Source of the DNA: Chitinophagales bacterium
GTDB lineage: Bacteria; Bacteroidota; Bacteroidia; Chitinophagales; UBA2359
DNA: 33,758 nucleotides
Assembly: GCA_020629205.1 (NCBI GenBank)
Contig: JAHDDV010000016.1
Span: 1-33,758 of the forward strand
Direction: 5' to 3'
Program-made: the position numbers and the translations under genes
The notes under the pieces: generated by a model
Told to the model about the DNA's origin: nothing
The model's database searches: none
The model's input: only the letters and a program-made list of their open reading frames with translations
Part shown: positions 1-9,770 of the stretch, in pieces
Numbering within the stretch: the stretch's first letter is position 1
Layout: every line of letters begins with the position of its first letter

Positions 1-155
1 GGCTGCGACTGAATGCGCTGCTAGAGCTGGCTGCGAGGAACGAGTAGACGGCTATAGCAGCAGCATGAAGCGCTGCACAGGTGCTGACATTATAACGGAC
101 AGCCGGTAGGTCATTGCCATAAGTGGATCTGCTGGGCTCCAAAAAATTAATCAAG
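1..155 (+). repeat. Intergenic structured element, copy E1 (5' end cut by window edge)
   Basis: Hairpin GCTGCTAGAGC (17-27) / GCTATAGCAGC (51-61), extended by ATGC/GCAT. 3' part AACGGACAGCCGGTAGGTCATTGCCATAAGTGGATCTGCTGGGCTCCAAAAAATT resembles the 3' parts of E2 and E3. Confidence 0.6.
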
Positions 156-256
156 CGAAAAAGCCCTATTTTGTGCCATCATGAGATGGCGAGAGAGACG
201 AAATTGCTGACTCATACCGGAGAATATTTTCCAATTACAGCTGCAAAAATTACCCC

Positions 257-1414
257 TTGCAAAGATTCGAAATAGTTGTGAAGACCTTATACGGTCTCGA
301 AGAAGTGCTGGCTCATGAACTCGCCGCGCTGGGTGTGGAAGAAATGGAAAAACTAACACGGGCGGTGAGCTTTATGGGCGACAAGGAATTGCTTTATCGC
401 TGCAATCTGGAGCTTCGAACGGCCATGAAAGTACTAAAGCCGATAGCGCAATTCTACTGTCGAAACGAGAAGCAGCTCTACAACAAGATCAGGTCGATCG
501 ACTGGTCGGAGCATATGCGGGTCAATCAGACTTTGGCTTGTGAGGGCGTGACGAGCGGCCATATATTTAGGCATAGCAAGTACGTTGCGCTGAAATCCAA
601 GGATGCTATTGTCGATCAGTTTAGAGAGGGAACAGGGCGTCGCCCTAGTGTAGACTTAGAGGATCCTGATCTGCGGGTCAATGTGCATATTCGGGATACG
701 ACCTGCACGGTATCACTCAATAGCTCCGGAGAAATCCTGAGCAAGCGAGGTTATCGTCGACAGACTACTTTGGCTCCGATCATGGAGACGCTAGCTGCCG
801 GAATCATTCTGATGACCGGATGGGATGGACGTACGACCTTTATTGATCCTATGTGTGGATCTGGAACCTTCCCGGTGGAAGCAGCAATGATTTCGAGTGG
901 TATGGCTCCTGGAAGAAGGAGAGCCTTTGGTTTTGAAAAGTGGCGGGATTTTGACCCGGATCTTTGGGATAAACTGAAACGTGCTGCTGATAATCGAAAG
1001 TCAAATGTGCTGGCTCGAATTATAGCTTGCGATCAGAGTGCCGATGCCTTGAAAGCGGCAGAAGGAAATGCCCGACGGATGGGCATGGGTGCTTCGATAG
1101 ATTTTCGTCAGGAGAATTTTTTGGAGTCTGAACCCCTGGATGCAGATGGGCTCATTGTCATGAACCCTCCATATGGGGAGCGGCTTCAGGATGAGCAGGG
1201 TGACATCGTGCAATTGTACAATGACATCGGTGCCAGACTAAAGCATCATTATGAAAATCACGATGCCTGGATAATCAGCTCCAATGTTGCGGCCTTGAAG
1301 CGTGTAGGGCTAAAACCGAGTAAGAAGGTGAAACTGATGAACGGTTCACTGGAATGTATGTTGTATCATTTTGAGCTGTATCGGGGGAGCAAGAAAGCAA
1401 AAGCGCAAAGCTAG
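257..1414 (+). CDS. THUMP domain-containing class I SAM-dependent rRNA/RNA methyltransferase (RlmL/YpsC-like)
   Basis: N-terminal FEIVVKTLYGLEEVLAHEL typical of this family; SAM motif DPMCGSGTFPVEAAMI; catalytic-type MNPPYGERL. TTG start. Confidence 0.9.
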   Translation: MQRFEIVVKTLYGLEEVLAHELAALGVEEMEKLTRAVSFMGDKELLYRCNLELRTAMKVLKPIAQFYCRNEKQLYNKIRSIDWSEHMRVNQTLACEGVTSGHIFRHSKYVALKSKDAIVDQFREGTGRRPSVDLEDPDLRVNVHIRDTTCTVSLNSSGEILSKRGYRRQTTLAPIMETLAAGIILMTGWDGRTTFIDPMCGSGTFPVEAAMISSGMAPGRRRAFGFEKWRDFDPDLWDKLKRAADNRKSNVLARIIACDQSADALKAAEGNARRMGMGASIDFRQENFLESEPLDADGLIVMNPPYGERLQDEQGDIVQLYNDIGARLKHHYENHDAWIISSNVAALKRVGLKPSKKVKLMNGSLECMLYHFELYRGSKKAKAQS

Positions 1415-1464
1415 TGCACAGCACTAGACTTCGCTGATAAATTGAATGGGATAAGTAAATAGAC

Positions 1465-2004
1465 TTGGATAATATCATGGATCTAAAGGACTTATGGATT
1501 GGAGATCGTCTATGGGTAGAAGGCGAAACAGGTACCTTTGAAGGCATAGATAGACCGACGGGTATGGCGAAGGTGAAAGTCGGTAAGGAAATTCGGCTTG
1601 CACGAGCCACTGAGTTAAGCCTGAAAGAACCAGAAGTTATAGATCCAGTAATGGAGCGGCTAAATGCCAAACTTGGCATCCGGGAACAAGAAAACAAGAA
1701 ATTCAGCCTCAAAAGGTCCGCAGAATTTGAAACAAGGTTAGACCTGCATATGGTCAATTTTCCTGAATACAAGCGGAGTACAGCTGGAGAGCCAGAGCTT
1801 GCTTTTCAACTGCGGAAAGCCGAAGCCTTTCTGGCTCAGGCTATCGATCTGAAAGTACATCGCGTTGTGCTGGTGCATGGTTACGGAGATGGGAAACTAC
1901 GGGACGCATTGATTGGTCTCTTGAAAGGATATGAGCAGATCGATCGCTGCGACGTACATCAGGATGGGGCGGCATTGGAGCTCTGGTTTGATTTTACTAC
2001 ATAG
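1465..2004 (+). CDS. Smr (MutS2 C-terminal)-domain protein
   Basis: C-terminal DLHMVNF...LRKAEAFLAQAIDLKVHRVVLVHGYGDGKLRDALIGLL matches the Smr DLH...HGxGxGxL pattern. ATG at 1477 is an alternative start to the TTG at 1465. Confidence 0.8.
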   Translation: MDNIMDLKDLWIGDRLWVEGETGTFEGIDRPTGMAKVKVGKEIRLARATELSLKEPEVIDPVMERLNAKLGIREQENKKFSLKRSAEFETRLDLHMVNFPEYKRSTAGEPELAFQLRKAEAFLAQAIDLKVHRVVLVHGYGDGKLRDALIGLLKGYEQIDRCDVHQDGAALELWFDFTT

Positions 2005-2149
2005 TTGGCGTTAATCTGGCCGACGTTTATACCTACTTCTGATCTTTTGCTCGAAAGATAGGTGCTAAAACCATAACTTAGTGCTGTTTATTGCCTGTAG
2101 CTTGTCTGCCTGCAGGATTGAGGATTGTCTAAACTCCACAGCCAAAAGT

Positions 2150-5100
2150 ATGTTGCGTCTCTCCCGATATTTTGTATTCATTTGCGTCTTTCTCTTTTTG
2201 CTGTCCGATTCCTTGAATGGGCAGGTAAGCGTTCAAGGACGAGTGACAGATGATACGGATGAGCCTTTGATAGGCGTCAATATTGTGGTCAAGGATTTGG
2301 GGACAGGAACAGTAACGGATTTTGATGGCAAATATGAACTGGAAGTTCCTTCCAGAGCGTCCATTCTGGTGTTTAGCTATATAGGATTTGAAACGCAAGA
2401 ATTAGTTGCTTCCAATGAGCAGCTAGACTTGGTGATGGGAATGGATGGCAAGCAGCTGAACGAGGTTGTTGTGACCGCCTTTGGCATAGAAAGGCAGAAG
2501 CGCTCGCTCGGATACGCGACAGAGAATGTGGGAGGAGAGGAGTTGGCAAAGTCAAATGCGCCGGATGTGATCAATGCCCTGGCGGGTAAGATGGCCGGTG
2601 TGAACATTGTACAGTCAAATGGGGTAGAAGGGGGAACCAGCCGCGTCGTCATACGTGGAAACAACAACATCACAGGCAATAATCAACCACTAATTATAGT
2701 GGACGGTGTTCCTTTCGAAAATGATCCCGGCTTTGGTGAAACACAGGACAATAAGGACATTACCGGAGGAACTGACTGGGGCTCGGCTATCAACAATATT
2801 AATCCGGCAGACATCGAAAGCATGGATGTCTTGAAGGGTGCAAATGCAGCAGCCCTTTATGGTGCCCGTGGAATGAACGGCGTCATCCTGATCACTTTGA
2901 AGAAAGGAGCTAAGCGAAAGGGTTTTGGCGTTGATTATTCCACTACTTATCGCAGTATAGAGGCGACAAGGTTTCGGGACACGCAAAATGTCTTTGGTGC
3001 TGGAGGTCCGATATCAACCAGTGAACCCAGATTTGAGGAGGATGCCGACGGACAGCTAATCTATCCCAGCTCGATTGTATCCGACAATGGTCCGGGAGGG
3101 GTAAATACCAATCAGTCCTTTGGGTTCTACGGAGGCTCACAGTCCTGGGGGCCGAGAATGGATGGGACTATGATTCGTTGGTGGGACGGAGAGCTGCGTG
3201 CTTTCAATCCACAACCCGATAATCAGAAGTTATTTTACGATAAGGGATCGACTCTGATCCACAATATTGCTTTTTCAGGTGGAGGAGAGGATGGTACGAT
3301 AAGGGTCAGTTTTACAAGAGCGGATCATGATGCGATCACGCCTAAGTCCGAATACCAACAGAATACTGTGTCACTCGGAGGAAATCTCAATGTGACAGAT
3401 CGGCTTAAGACGGAAATGACGATCAACTATATTGATTATGAGCGATTGAATGCGCCAGCCTTGTCAAATGATGCCAATAACAGCTTTGAAAGCGGAATGC
3501 TATATAGCTTTCCCCGAAGCTACAAGGGTTTGAATTTTGATTTTGAAAATGGAGATGGGACAAGACGTTCTTTTGAAGGTTGGCCATTCCTTTATGTGAG
3601 TCCCTATTTGGTTTGGAATGCCCATCGACATAACACTCGACTGGACAGAGACAAGTGGTTGGGTTCTATTGGACTCAACTATGCCCTTAACGATTGGATT
3701 TCCCTAAGTGGTCGAATAGGAGTGGACAATACCAATGATATCATGGAGACGAGAAGAACACCTATTGATGTCACTGGAACGGTGATCGATGATGGTAGTG
3801 GTGGCTTTTACAATATTCCGGTAGCCTATGAAAAGAGTTACAGCAAGGAGAAAGTGATAAATAATGAGGTGATGCTTTCTTTGAAGCGGGAAGCCCTGTT
3901 TGGTTCTGCATTCAATGCAACACTGCGACTTGGAGGGAATCAATGGAGACGAGATCGGGATTATCTGATGGCGGTAGGAGCTCCGAGCTTAAGAGATCCC
4001 TTCTTATACAATTTTGATAATTATCAGTATGAGCTGCCATTGACGGAAAACGATCTTCCTGAGCTGCAGGAACAATTCTATGCCAAGAGGATTAATTCTC
4101 TCTTCGCTTTTGTTGATCTTTCCTGGCAAAATATGCTCTTTGTGCAGTTGACGGGGCGAAATGATTGGTCTTCGACCTTGCCTCTGGACAATAATTCCTA
4201 CTTCTATCCTTCTGCCAATCTGAGCTTTGTATTGACAGAGGCATGGAGGTCTGGGATTCCAGCCATCTTTAGTCATATCAAGTTCCGTACGGCACTATCG
4301 CAGACAGCGACCGATGATGATCCCTATCAGTTAAATGCAGTATTCGAAACGGGAACATTTAATGGCAACAGCACGAGTACGCAGCCATCAACTATTCCTC
4401 CTGTGGCCTTGAAACCGCAACGTGCGGTTTCCTGGGAAGCCGGTATTGAAACGGGGATTTGGGATGATCGGATCAGGCTCGATCTTACCTATTATTCGAT
4501 TAATAGTTATGACCAGTTGCTACGTTCACCAGTACCCAGCTCCTCTGGATTCAACACAGTGAAGATTAATACCGGCGAATTGTCGAATCGCGGTATCGAA
4601 GCGATTCTGAGTGCTCGGCTTGTTCAGGCAAGAGATTTTTCCTGGACAACCGGACTCACTTATGCAAGAAATACGAGCAGATTAGAAAAACTGGAGGAAG
4701 GTGCAGATATCCTGGAACTTGCTGGCATCTGGGGGGACAATGGTCCGAGCATTTCGGTAAAGGCTGGTCAGCCCTACGGAATCATTGTGGGCTATGACTA
4801 TGTGCGTCATCCCGACAGTGGACTGCCAATAGTAAGTGATGACGGCCGGTTTTTCGAAGTCACAGAAACTCAGGTGCCAATCGAAATCTATGATGACAAT
4901 GGAAATTTTCAGCGCTTTGCCAATGCTACTCCAAAGTTTACAGGAGCCTGGACGAATACTTTGAAGTTTAAAAACTTTGCATTGAACACCCTGATTGATG
5001 TTAAGTATGGAGGCGATATGTGGTTTGGTTCCTATGCCCTTGGTTTACAATCAGGTCAGAGTCCCGAGACCCTGTTGGAGAGAGAAGGTGGAGGATTACC

Positions 5101-5506
5101 TTATACTGACGATTCGGGTGAGCAGCGAAATGTGGGTGTTGTTTTGGAAGGTGTGCATGAAGACGGTAGCCCCAATACCCAAGTTGTTCATTACTACTAC
5201 AAATACTTGAACAGTGGAGGATGGGGACGAGCTTTGACCGCACCTGCTGTAATGGAAAACACCTGGGTAAAGCTGCGAGAGATCTCTCTTAGTTATCGGG
5301 TACCTGCAGGTCTAATTTCATCTGCGAGGATCTTTCAAAATTTGTCGCTAGCTGTTACCGGAAGAGATTTGCTGTATCTGTATCAGTCAGCACCTGACAA
5401 TATCAATCCAGAAGGAGGCATTGGCGCGGGAAATGCTCAAGGTTTGGAGTTTGCTTCCATGCCCGGAACACGTTCAATTGGATTTACTTTAAAAGCCTCA
5501 TTCTAA
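2150..5506 (+). CDS. SusC/RagA family TonB-linked outer membrane protein
   Basis: Signal peptide from the in-frame ATG at 2150; CarboxypepD_reg-like domain (VQGRVTDDTDEPLIGVNIVVK); plug region ALAGKMAGVNIVQSNGVEGGTSRVVIRGNNNITGNNQPLIIVDGVP; beta-barrel C-terminus ending in F. The track ORF starts at 2081. Confidence 0.95.
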   Translation: MLRLSRYFVFICVFLFLLSDSLNGQVSVQGRVTDDTDEPLIGVNIVVKDLGTGTVTDFDGKYELEVPSRASILVFSYIGFETQELVASNEQLDLVMGMDGKQLNEVVVTAFGIERQKRSLGYATENVGGEELAKSNAPDVINALAGKMAGVNIVQSNGVEGGTSRVVIRGNNNITGNNQPLIIVDGVPFENDPGFGETQDNKDITGGTDWGSAINNINPADIESMDVLKGANAAALYGARGMNGVILITLKKGAKRKGFGVDYSTTYRSIEATRFRDTQNVFGAGGPISTSEPRFEEDADGQLIYPSSIVSDNGPGGVNTNQSFGFYGGSQSWGPRMDGTMIRWWDGELRAFNPQPDNQKLFYDKGSTLIHNIAFSGGGEDGTIRVSFTRADHDAITPKSEYQQNTVSLGGNLNVTDRLKTEMTINYIDYERLNAPALSNDANNSFESGMLYSFPRSYKGLNFDFENGDGTRRSFEGWPFLYVSPYLVWNAHRHNTRLDRDKWLGSIGLNYALNDWISLSGRIGVDNTNDIMETRRTPIDVTGTVIDDGSGGFYNIPVAYEKSYSKEKVINNEVMLSLKREALFGSAFNATLRLGGNQWRRDRDYLMAVGAPSLRDPFLYNFDNYQYELPLTENDLPELQEQFYAKRINSLFAFVDLSWQNMLFVQLTGRNDWSSTLPLDNNSYFYPSANLSFVLTEAWRSGIPAIFSHIKFRTALSQTATDDDPYQLNAVFETGTFNGNSTSTQPSTIPPVALKPQRAVSWEAGIETGIWDDRIRLDLTYYSINSYDQLLRSPVPSSSGFNTVKINTGELSNRGIEAILSARLVQARDFSWTTGLTYARNTSRLEKLEEGADILELAGIWGDNGPSISVKAGQPYGIIVGYDYVRHPDSGLPIVSDDGRFFEVTETQVPIEIYDDNGNFQRFANATPKFTGAWTNTLKFKNFALNTLIDVKYGGDMWFGSYALGLQSGQSPETLLEREGGGLPYTDDSGEQRNVGVVLEGVHEDGSPNTQVVHYYYKYLNSGGWGRALTAPAVMENTWVKLREISLSYRVPAGLISSARIFQNLSLAVTGRDLLYLYQSAPDNINPEGGIGAGNAQGLEFASMPGTRSIGFTLKASF

Positions 5507-5516
5507 GCGGTCAATT

Positions 5517-7121
5517 ATGCAAAGTACAACGAATAAAATCTGGACTTTCATTGCCTGTTTGGCTTTCTTTTTAAGCGGCTGTGAAAAGGATTTTGAGAGT
5601 ATTAATCAAAATCCATACAACCCAACTGAAACTTCCATGGAGGCCCTGTTTAATGGCGTGGTTTCGAGTCTACAACTCACCTGGGACGGTCAGTTCTATG
5701 TAGACAACGAGATTTTGTATGATGTAACGCAGCTAGGAGCCTTGAAGTCGAAGTCCTGGCAAAACACAGCCAAGGGGGCCAAGGCGATTTGGGATAATTA
5801 CTATGAAGCCTTACGTAATATTCGAGAGTTGGAGCGTAGAATGGACAATTATGCTGGTGAACAGGAGGAGTTGGTAAATGTGCGATCAATGCTCAAGGTT
5901 GTTACGGCCTATAAGACTTTCTTTCTAACAGATCTTTTTGGGGATATCCCATTTTCAGAGGCTGGGCGGGGCTTGGATGGCTCGGCTGCTCTACGACCAG
6001 CATACGATGCTCAGGAAGACATATATCGTTTCCTCTTGGAAGAACTTACCTGGGCTTCAGAGAATATTGAAGTCAACCCAACCGAACAAACGGCCTCTGG
6101 CAAGGACTACTATAGTTTTGGCGGTTTTGATCCACTTTTCGATTCCAATATGATCATGTGGCAACGCTTTGCAAATTCTCTGCTATTGCGTTATGCAATG
6201 AGAATAGTGGAGGTTGATCGGCCTTTAGCCGAGCAGATAACTGGACGAATTCTGACGGAAGATTTGCCGCTGATTCGAGATGGGGAAGATGTAGTTATGC
6301 GCCCCTCAGCGATGGGCTTTACGCGCCTAAGTAGTCATTGGTCTTTCAGAGAGCACAATAACCTTCGAATGGGTTCAACGGTCTGGAAAGCACTTGCTCC
6401 ATTGGATCAGTCGCCATCTGGAGCTGGGATTTTGGACCCTAGGGCCCGTATTTTTTTCGATACAAATAACGATGATGCGTGGGTGCCATTTCCCAATGAG
6501 ATTCCCGCAGGAGAAACACCGCCAGTAGAAGGAGGAATACCCTATGGCGGGCAACGAGACAGCAATTTCGGTATCAAGGGCAATGATAACTACTTCTCTT
6601 CCTTTCACTACTATTTGATCCGTGATGAGAATGACATTCCAGAGGTGTTGCTATCTGCTGCAGAGGTCCACTTTCACAAGGCTGAGGCTATGCTACGAGG
6701 AATTGGTGTACCGCAGGATGACTATGGTGCAGAAAACGAATATGCACAGGGAATTAGCTCCTCCATGGTTTTTTGGAGTAATGAGGCACAGAACTCAAGT
6801 ATTTGGGAGAATGCTCCTGTGATTTCTTCAGGAGATGCTTATCAGTTTGCTTTTGACCCTGCGGTGAGCTTATCTGGGAACGGATTTGATTTGAGTCTGA
6901 TTTACAAGCAAGAGTGGATTTGTTATTTTCGACAACCCTGGGAAGCATTTAGCCTATGGCGTAGGACCAAAGCTACACCTCGGGAGGGGGAGGAGCCACA
7001 GTATTATCGATTGCAATACCCAGCAGACGAGGCCAATCTAAATGCGTCAAATTATCAAGCTGCAACATCCGCTATGGGAGGAGATGAAAATAATGTGAAA
7101 GTCTGGTGGATGGCCGATTAG
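5517..7121 (+). CDS. SusD/RagB family nutrient-binding outer membrane lipoprotein
   Basis: Lipobox FFLSGC; NQNPYNPTE near the N-terminus; 10 bp downstream of susC; C-terminal RRTKATPREGEEPQYYRLQYPADEANLNASNYQAA typical of SusD-like_2 proteins. Confidence 0.92.
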   Translation: MQSTTNKIWTFIACLAFFLSGCEKDFESINQNPYNPTETSMEALFNGVVSSLQLTWDGQFYVDNEILYDVTQLGALKSKSWQNTAKGAKAIWDNYYEALRNIRELERRMDNYAGEQEELVNVRSMLKVVTAYKTFFLTDLFGDIPFSEAGRGLDGSAALRPAYDAQEDIYRFLLEELTWASENIEVNPTEQTASGKDYYSFGGFDPLFDSNMIMWQRFANSLLLRYAMRIVEVDRPLAEQITGRILTEDLPLIRDGEDVVMRPSAMGFTRLSSHWSFREHNNLRMGSTVWKALAPLDQSPSGAGILDPRARIFFDTNNDDAWVPFPNEIPAGETPPVEGGIPYGGQRDSNFGIKGNDNYFSSFHYYLIRDENDIPEVLLSAAEVHFHKAEAMLRGIGVPQDDYGAENEYAQGISSSMVFWSNEAQNSSIWENAPVISSGDAYQFAFDPAVSLSGNGFDLSLIYKQEWICYFRQPWEAFSLWRRTKATPREGEEPQYYRLQYPADEANLNASNYQAATSAMGGDENNVKVWWMAD

Positions 7122-7173
7122 TCCGAATAAGCGATCTAGACCAATACAATAGAACAACAAAACATCATAATAT

Positions 7174-9678
7174 ATGAAATCAATTTTACGAATCTTACTC
7201 TTGTTTGTCTGCTTGAGTTTCAGCTCGCAGATAATTGCGCAGAGCAATCAATATCTACACTTTGATCGAGTAGATGATCATGTGCTGATGGAAAATGGAT
7301 CTTCTTACATCGCAGGAAGCGACGCTTTTTCCATGACTGGTTGGTTTTGGACGGATGAAATAGCTTATGGTCAGGGCATGGTTGGCTTGCGTGGTGCAGA
7401 TCAAGGTTTTTATCTCATTCAATTGGACAATGGGATCATTGAATGTAGATTCCAGAATTCTAACGGGACGCTGTACGAGTATGTGACACCCTCCTTTACA
7501 ATTGTTCCGCAGACCTGGCAGCATTTCGCCTGGGTATATACGGGCTCTGCAGTGGAGCTGTATCTTGATGGCGATTTGATTGGTTCTGCAAATGCAACTG
7601 GTACCTTCAACAATGAGACAATTCCATTTGCTATCGGAAGATCGATTTTGGCAAATCTGGACTTTTACTATGGGGGACGTATTGATGAGGTGACCCTGTG
7701 GAGTAAGGCCTTGAATGAAGACGATCTGCAAGCAATGATGTCAAATGAACTGGACGGAGACGAAGCAAATCTGGAAGCCTACTTCAAGTTCAATCAGGGC
7801 GTTCCGGAAGGTGATAATACCAGTATTCAGTCTTTGGACAATGAAGTTGGGGACGGTGATCGGCCGGGAGAGCTGATCAACTTTGCGTTGACTGGCGCAG
7901 ATTCCAATTTTGGTGGTGAGTTTGATGCTAGCTTTCAAGCCATCAGCTTTCCGCTGATACCGCATAAACTCATTTCAGCGGAGCCATTTGAAATTGCGGC
8001 CGAGGCTAGTTCTGCCTTGCCGGTAGAATTTGAGATAGATTCTGGACCAGCATCCATCAGCGGCAATACTATTACGCTGGATGGTACTGCGGGTACCGTC
8101 CGAGTTGTAGCATCACAAGCCGGCAACGCGGTCTTTGATCCAGCAGAGCCAATAACGGTCGAGTTTGACGTGTTGGATCCTCAAACGACTACCCCGGCAG
8201 TTGACCCAAGAGCACCCTATGATGGAGCTGTTGTGATGTCGCCTGGTCTTAATGCCATCAGATTAGTTGCCCAATCGTCTATCGGCTACCCAGATCTATT
8301 TTCCGTCTCCAATGTTGATTTTGTGATCGAGGGAGAAACCATCCCAGCCATGGATTGGGGCGATGGATTTTACAGTGCCTGGTATACTCCGGTAGCAGGT
8401 GGCGATCAGACCTTAGAGATTCACTCCTACAACAATTACGGTGCAGCAAATGTGAGAACAGTGGACTTCAATATTGCACAACTGGCCGGCTCTGAATCGG
8501 TGAATGTGATGGATGGAATTTGGATGACTACCTCGACCCCAGTTGTGGAAGTGGAAGTTGATCTACCGGTTCAGGTGGGTGCTCACGATCACATCCTGGC
8601 CAATCTTGAATTGACTTGTCCGCCTACAGGAGGATGTGGAGAATGGGATCGAATAGCCAATATTGAAGCGCAGAATTACAATGGCGAGTGGATCAATATT
8701 ATCCGCTATATCACTCCATACGGAACAGCTTGCAGCCATCAGATTGACTTGACCGACTATGCCTCTGTGCTGTATGGAAAGACAAAGTTCAGATTGAGCT
8801 ATGGTACTTTCGACAATGGTTATGAGTTTCATCTAGATCTTGACTATGAATTTGGAACTCCCGAGTTCACCTATAGCGAAGTAGTTCCTGTCTGGCAAGA
8901 TATCTATCCATTTGGGGATATGGCCGATCTACAACCAGTACCAAGCAGAAATCAGCAGATTTTGCCGAACACTCAGGCCGCAAAGCTCAAGTTGTTGGCC
9001 ACCGGTCACGGTTGGGGTGATAATAATACGGGCAATGCTGCGGAGTTTCACGAGGACACACACAACATTTGGGTAAATGGCTCTTCAAGGTTTGAACATA
9101 ATAACTGGTACACCTGTAATCCCCATCCAGATGATTGTTCTCCGCAAGCTGGGACCTGGACATTCGCTAGAGCTGGTTGGTGTCCTGGTGCGATCTCGCA
9201 GTTCTTTGAATACGACATGACGGAATACACTACCGGCGAAACAGTGGAGCTACAATACCGCTTTGATGAGGATTACGTAGACCTATGTCACGATAGTAAT
9301 CCGGATTGCGTTTCAGGTGTAACCTGTCCGGATTGTAGTGATGGTTTTAATCCGGAATTGCACGTGTCCTCCCATATGATCTTCTACGGAAACAACCCAC
9401 CGATGCTGAGTACTGCCATTGAGAACAGCTTGGATGTAGAACTAAGTGTCTACCCAAATCCTGCTAAAGATCAAATCAATCTGATCATTGGCGATCGATT
9501 GGACAAGGCTACAATTACCATTGTTAATGCCTTGGGACAGGAGGTGCAGACAAGAACAGCTCAGAACTACGATGCTGGACAGGTCAGCTTTGATGTGAGC
9601 AAGCAGAGCTCTGGTGTCTATATGCTTGTTGTGCGTACAGACAAAGGTTTCGTGAATAAGCAGTTTGTCATTCAATAG
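7174..9678 (+). CDS. Secreted LamG-like + peptide-N-glycosidase F-like protein with T9SS type A sorting domain
   Basis: LamG/concanavalin-like N-terminus (DAFSMTGWFWTDE...WQHFAWVYTGSAVELYLDGDLIG). About 8539-9396 resembles PNGase F (GCGEWDRIANIEAQNYNGEWINIIRYITPYG; THNIWVNG...FEHNNWYTCNP...GTWTFARAGWCPG). C-terminal LSVYPNPAKDQINLI...GVYMLVVRTDKGFVNKQFVIQ. Confidence 0.85.
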   Translation: MKSILRILLLFVCLSFSSQIIAQSNQYLHFDRVDDHVLMENGSSYIAGSDAFSMTGWFWTDEIAYGQGMVGLRGADQGFYLIQLDNGIIECRFQNSNGTLYEYVTPSFTIVPQTWQHFAWVYTGSAVELYLDGDLIGSANATGTFNNETIPFAIGRSILANLDFYYGGRIDEVTLWSKALNEDDLQAMMSNELDGDEANLEAYFKFNQGVPEGDNTSIQSLDNEVGDGDRPGELINFALTGADSNFGGEFDASFQAISFPLIPHKLISAEPFEIAAEASSALPVEFEIDSGPASISGNTITLDGTAGTVRVVASQAGNAVFDPAEPITVEFDVLDPQTTTPAVDPRAPYDGAVVMSPGLNAIRLVAQSSIGYPDLFSVSNVDFVIEGETIPAMDWGDGFYSAWYTPVAGGDQTLEIHSYNNYGAANVRTVDFNIAQLAGSESVNVMDGIWMTTSTPVVEVEVDLPVQVGAHDHILANLELTCPPTGGCGEWDRIANIEAQNYNGEWINIIRYITPYGTACSHQIDLTDYASVLYGKTKFRLSYGTFDNGYEFHLDLDYEFGTPEFTYSEVVPVWQDIYPFGDMADLQPVPSRNQQILPNTQAAKLKLLATGHGWGDNNTGNAAEFHEDTHNIWVNGSSRFEHNNWYTCNPHPDDCSPQAGTWTFARAGWCPGAISQFFEYDMTEYTTGETVELQYRFDEDYVDLCHDSNPDCVSGVTCPDCSDGFNPELHVSSHMIFYGNNPPMLSTAIENSLDVELSVYPNPAKDQINLIIGDRLDKATITIVNALGQEVQTRTAQNYDAGQVSFDVSKQSSGVYMLVVRTDKGFVNKQFVIQ

Positions 9679-9720
9679 CATTGTGCTCAATACTATGGAG
9701 TGAAAGTTCGATGAAATTAA

Positions 9721-9764
9721 AAAGACGCTCACTAGTGAACAACACTAGTGAGCGTTTTCATTTT
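9721..9764. terminator. Bidirectional intrinsic terminator between convergent genes
   Basis: Perfect 13-bp inverted repeat ACGCTCACTAGTG (9725-9737) / CACTAGTGAGCGT (9743-9755) with a 5-nt loop. An A-tract lies on the left and a T-rich stretch on the right. Confidence 0.88.
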
Positions 9765-9770
9765 TGGGAA

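Noticed and set aside
1411-1427. CTAGTGC-aca-GCACTAG hairpin at the end of the methyltransferase gene
   Set aside because: Short stem overlapping the stop codon and without a T tract; too weak to call a terminator.
1275-1772. 165-aa minus-strand ORF
   Set aside because: Overlaps two well-supported plus-strand genes antisense; Ser-rich shadow ORF.
7255-7731. 158-aa minus-strand ORF
   Set aside because: Antisense to the LamG part of the PNGase F-like gene; no domain signature.
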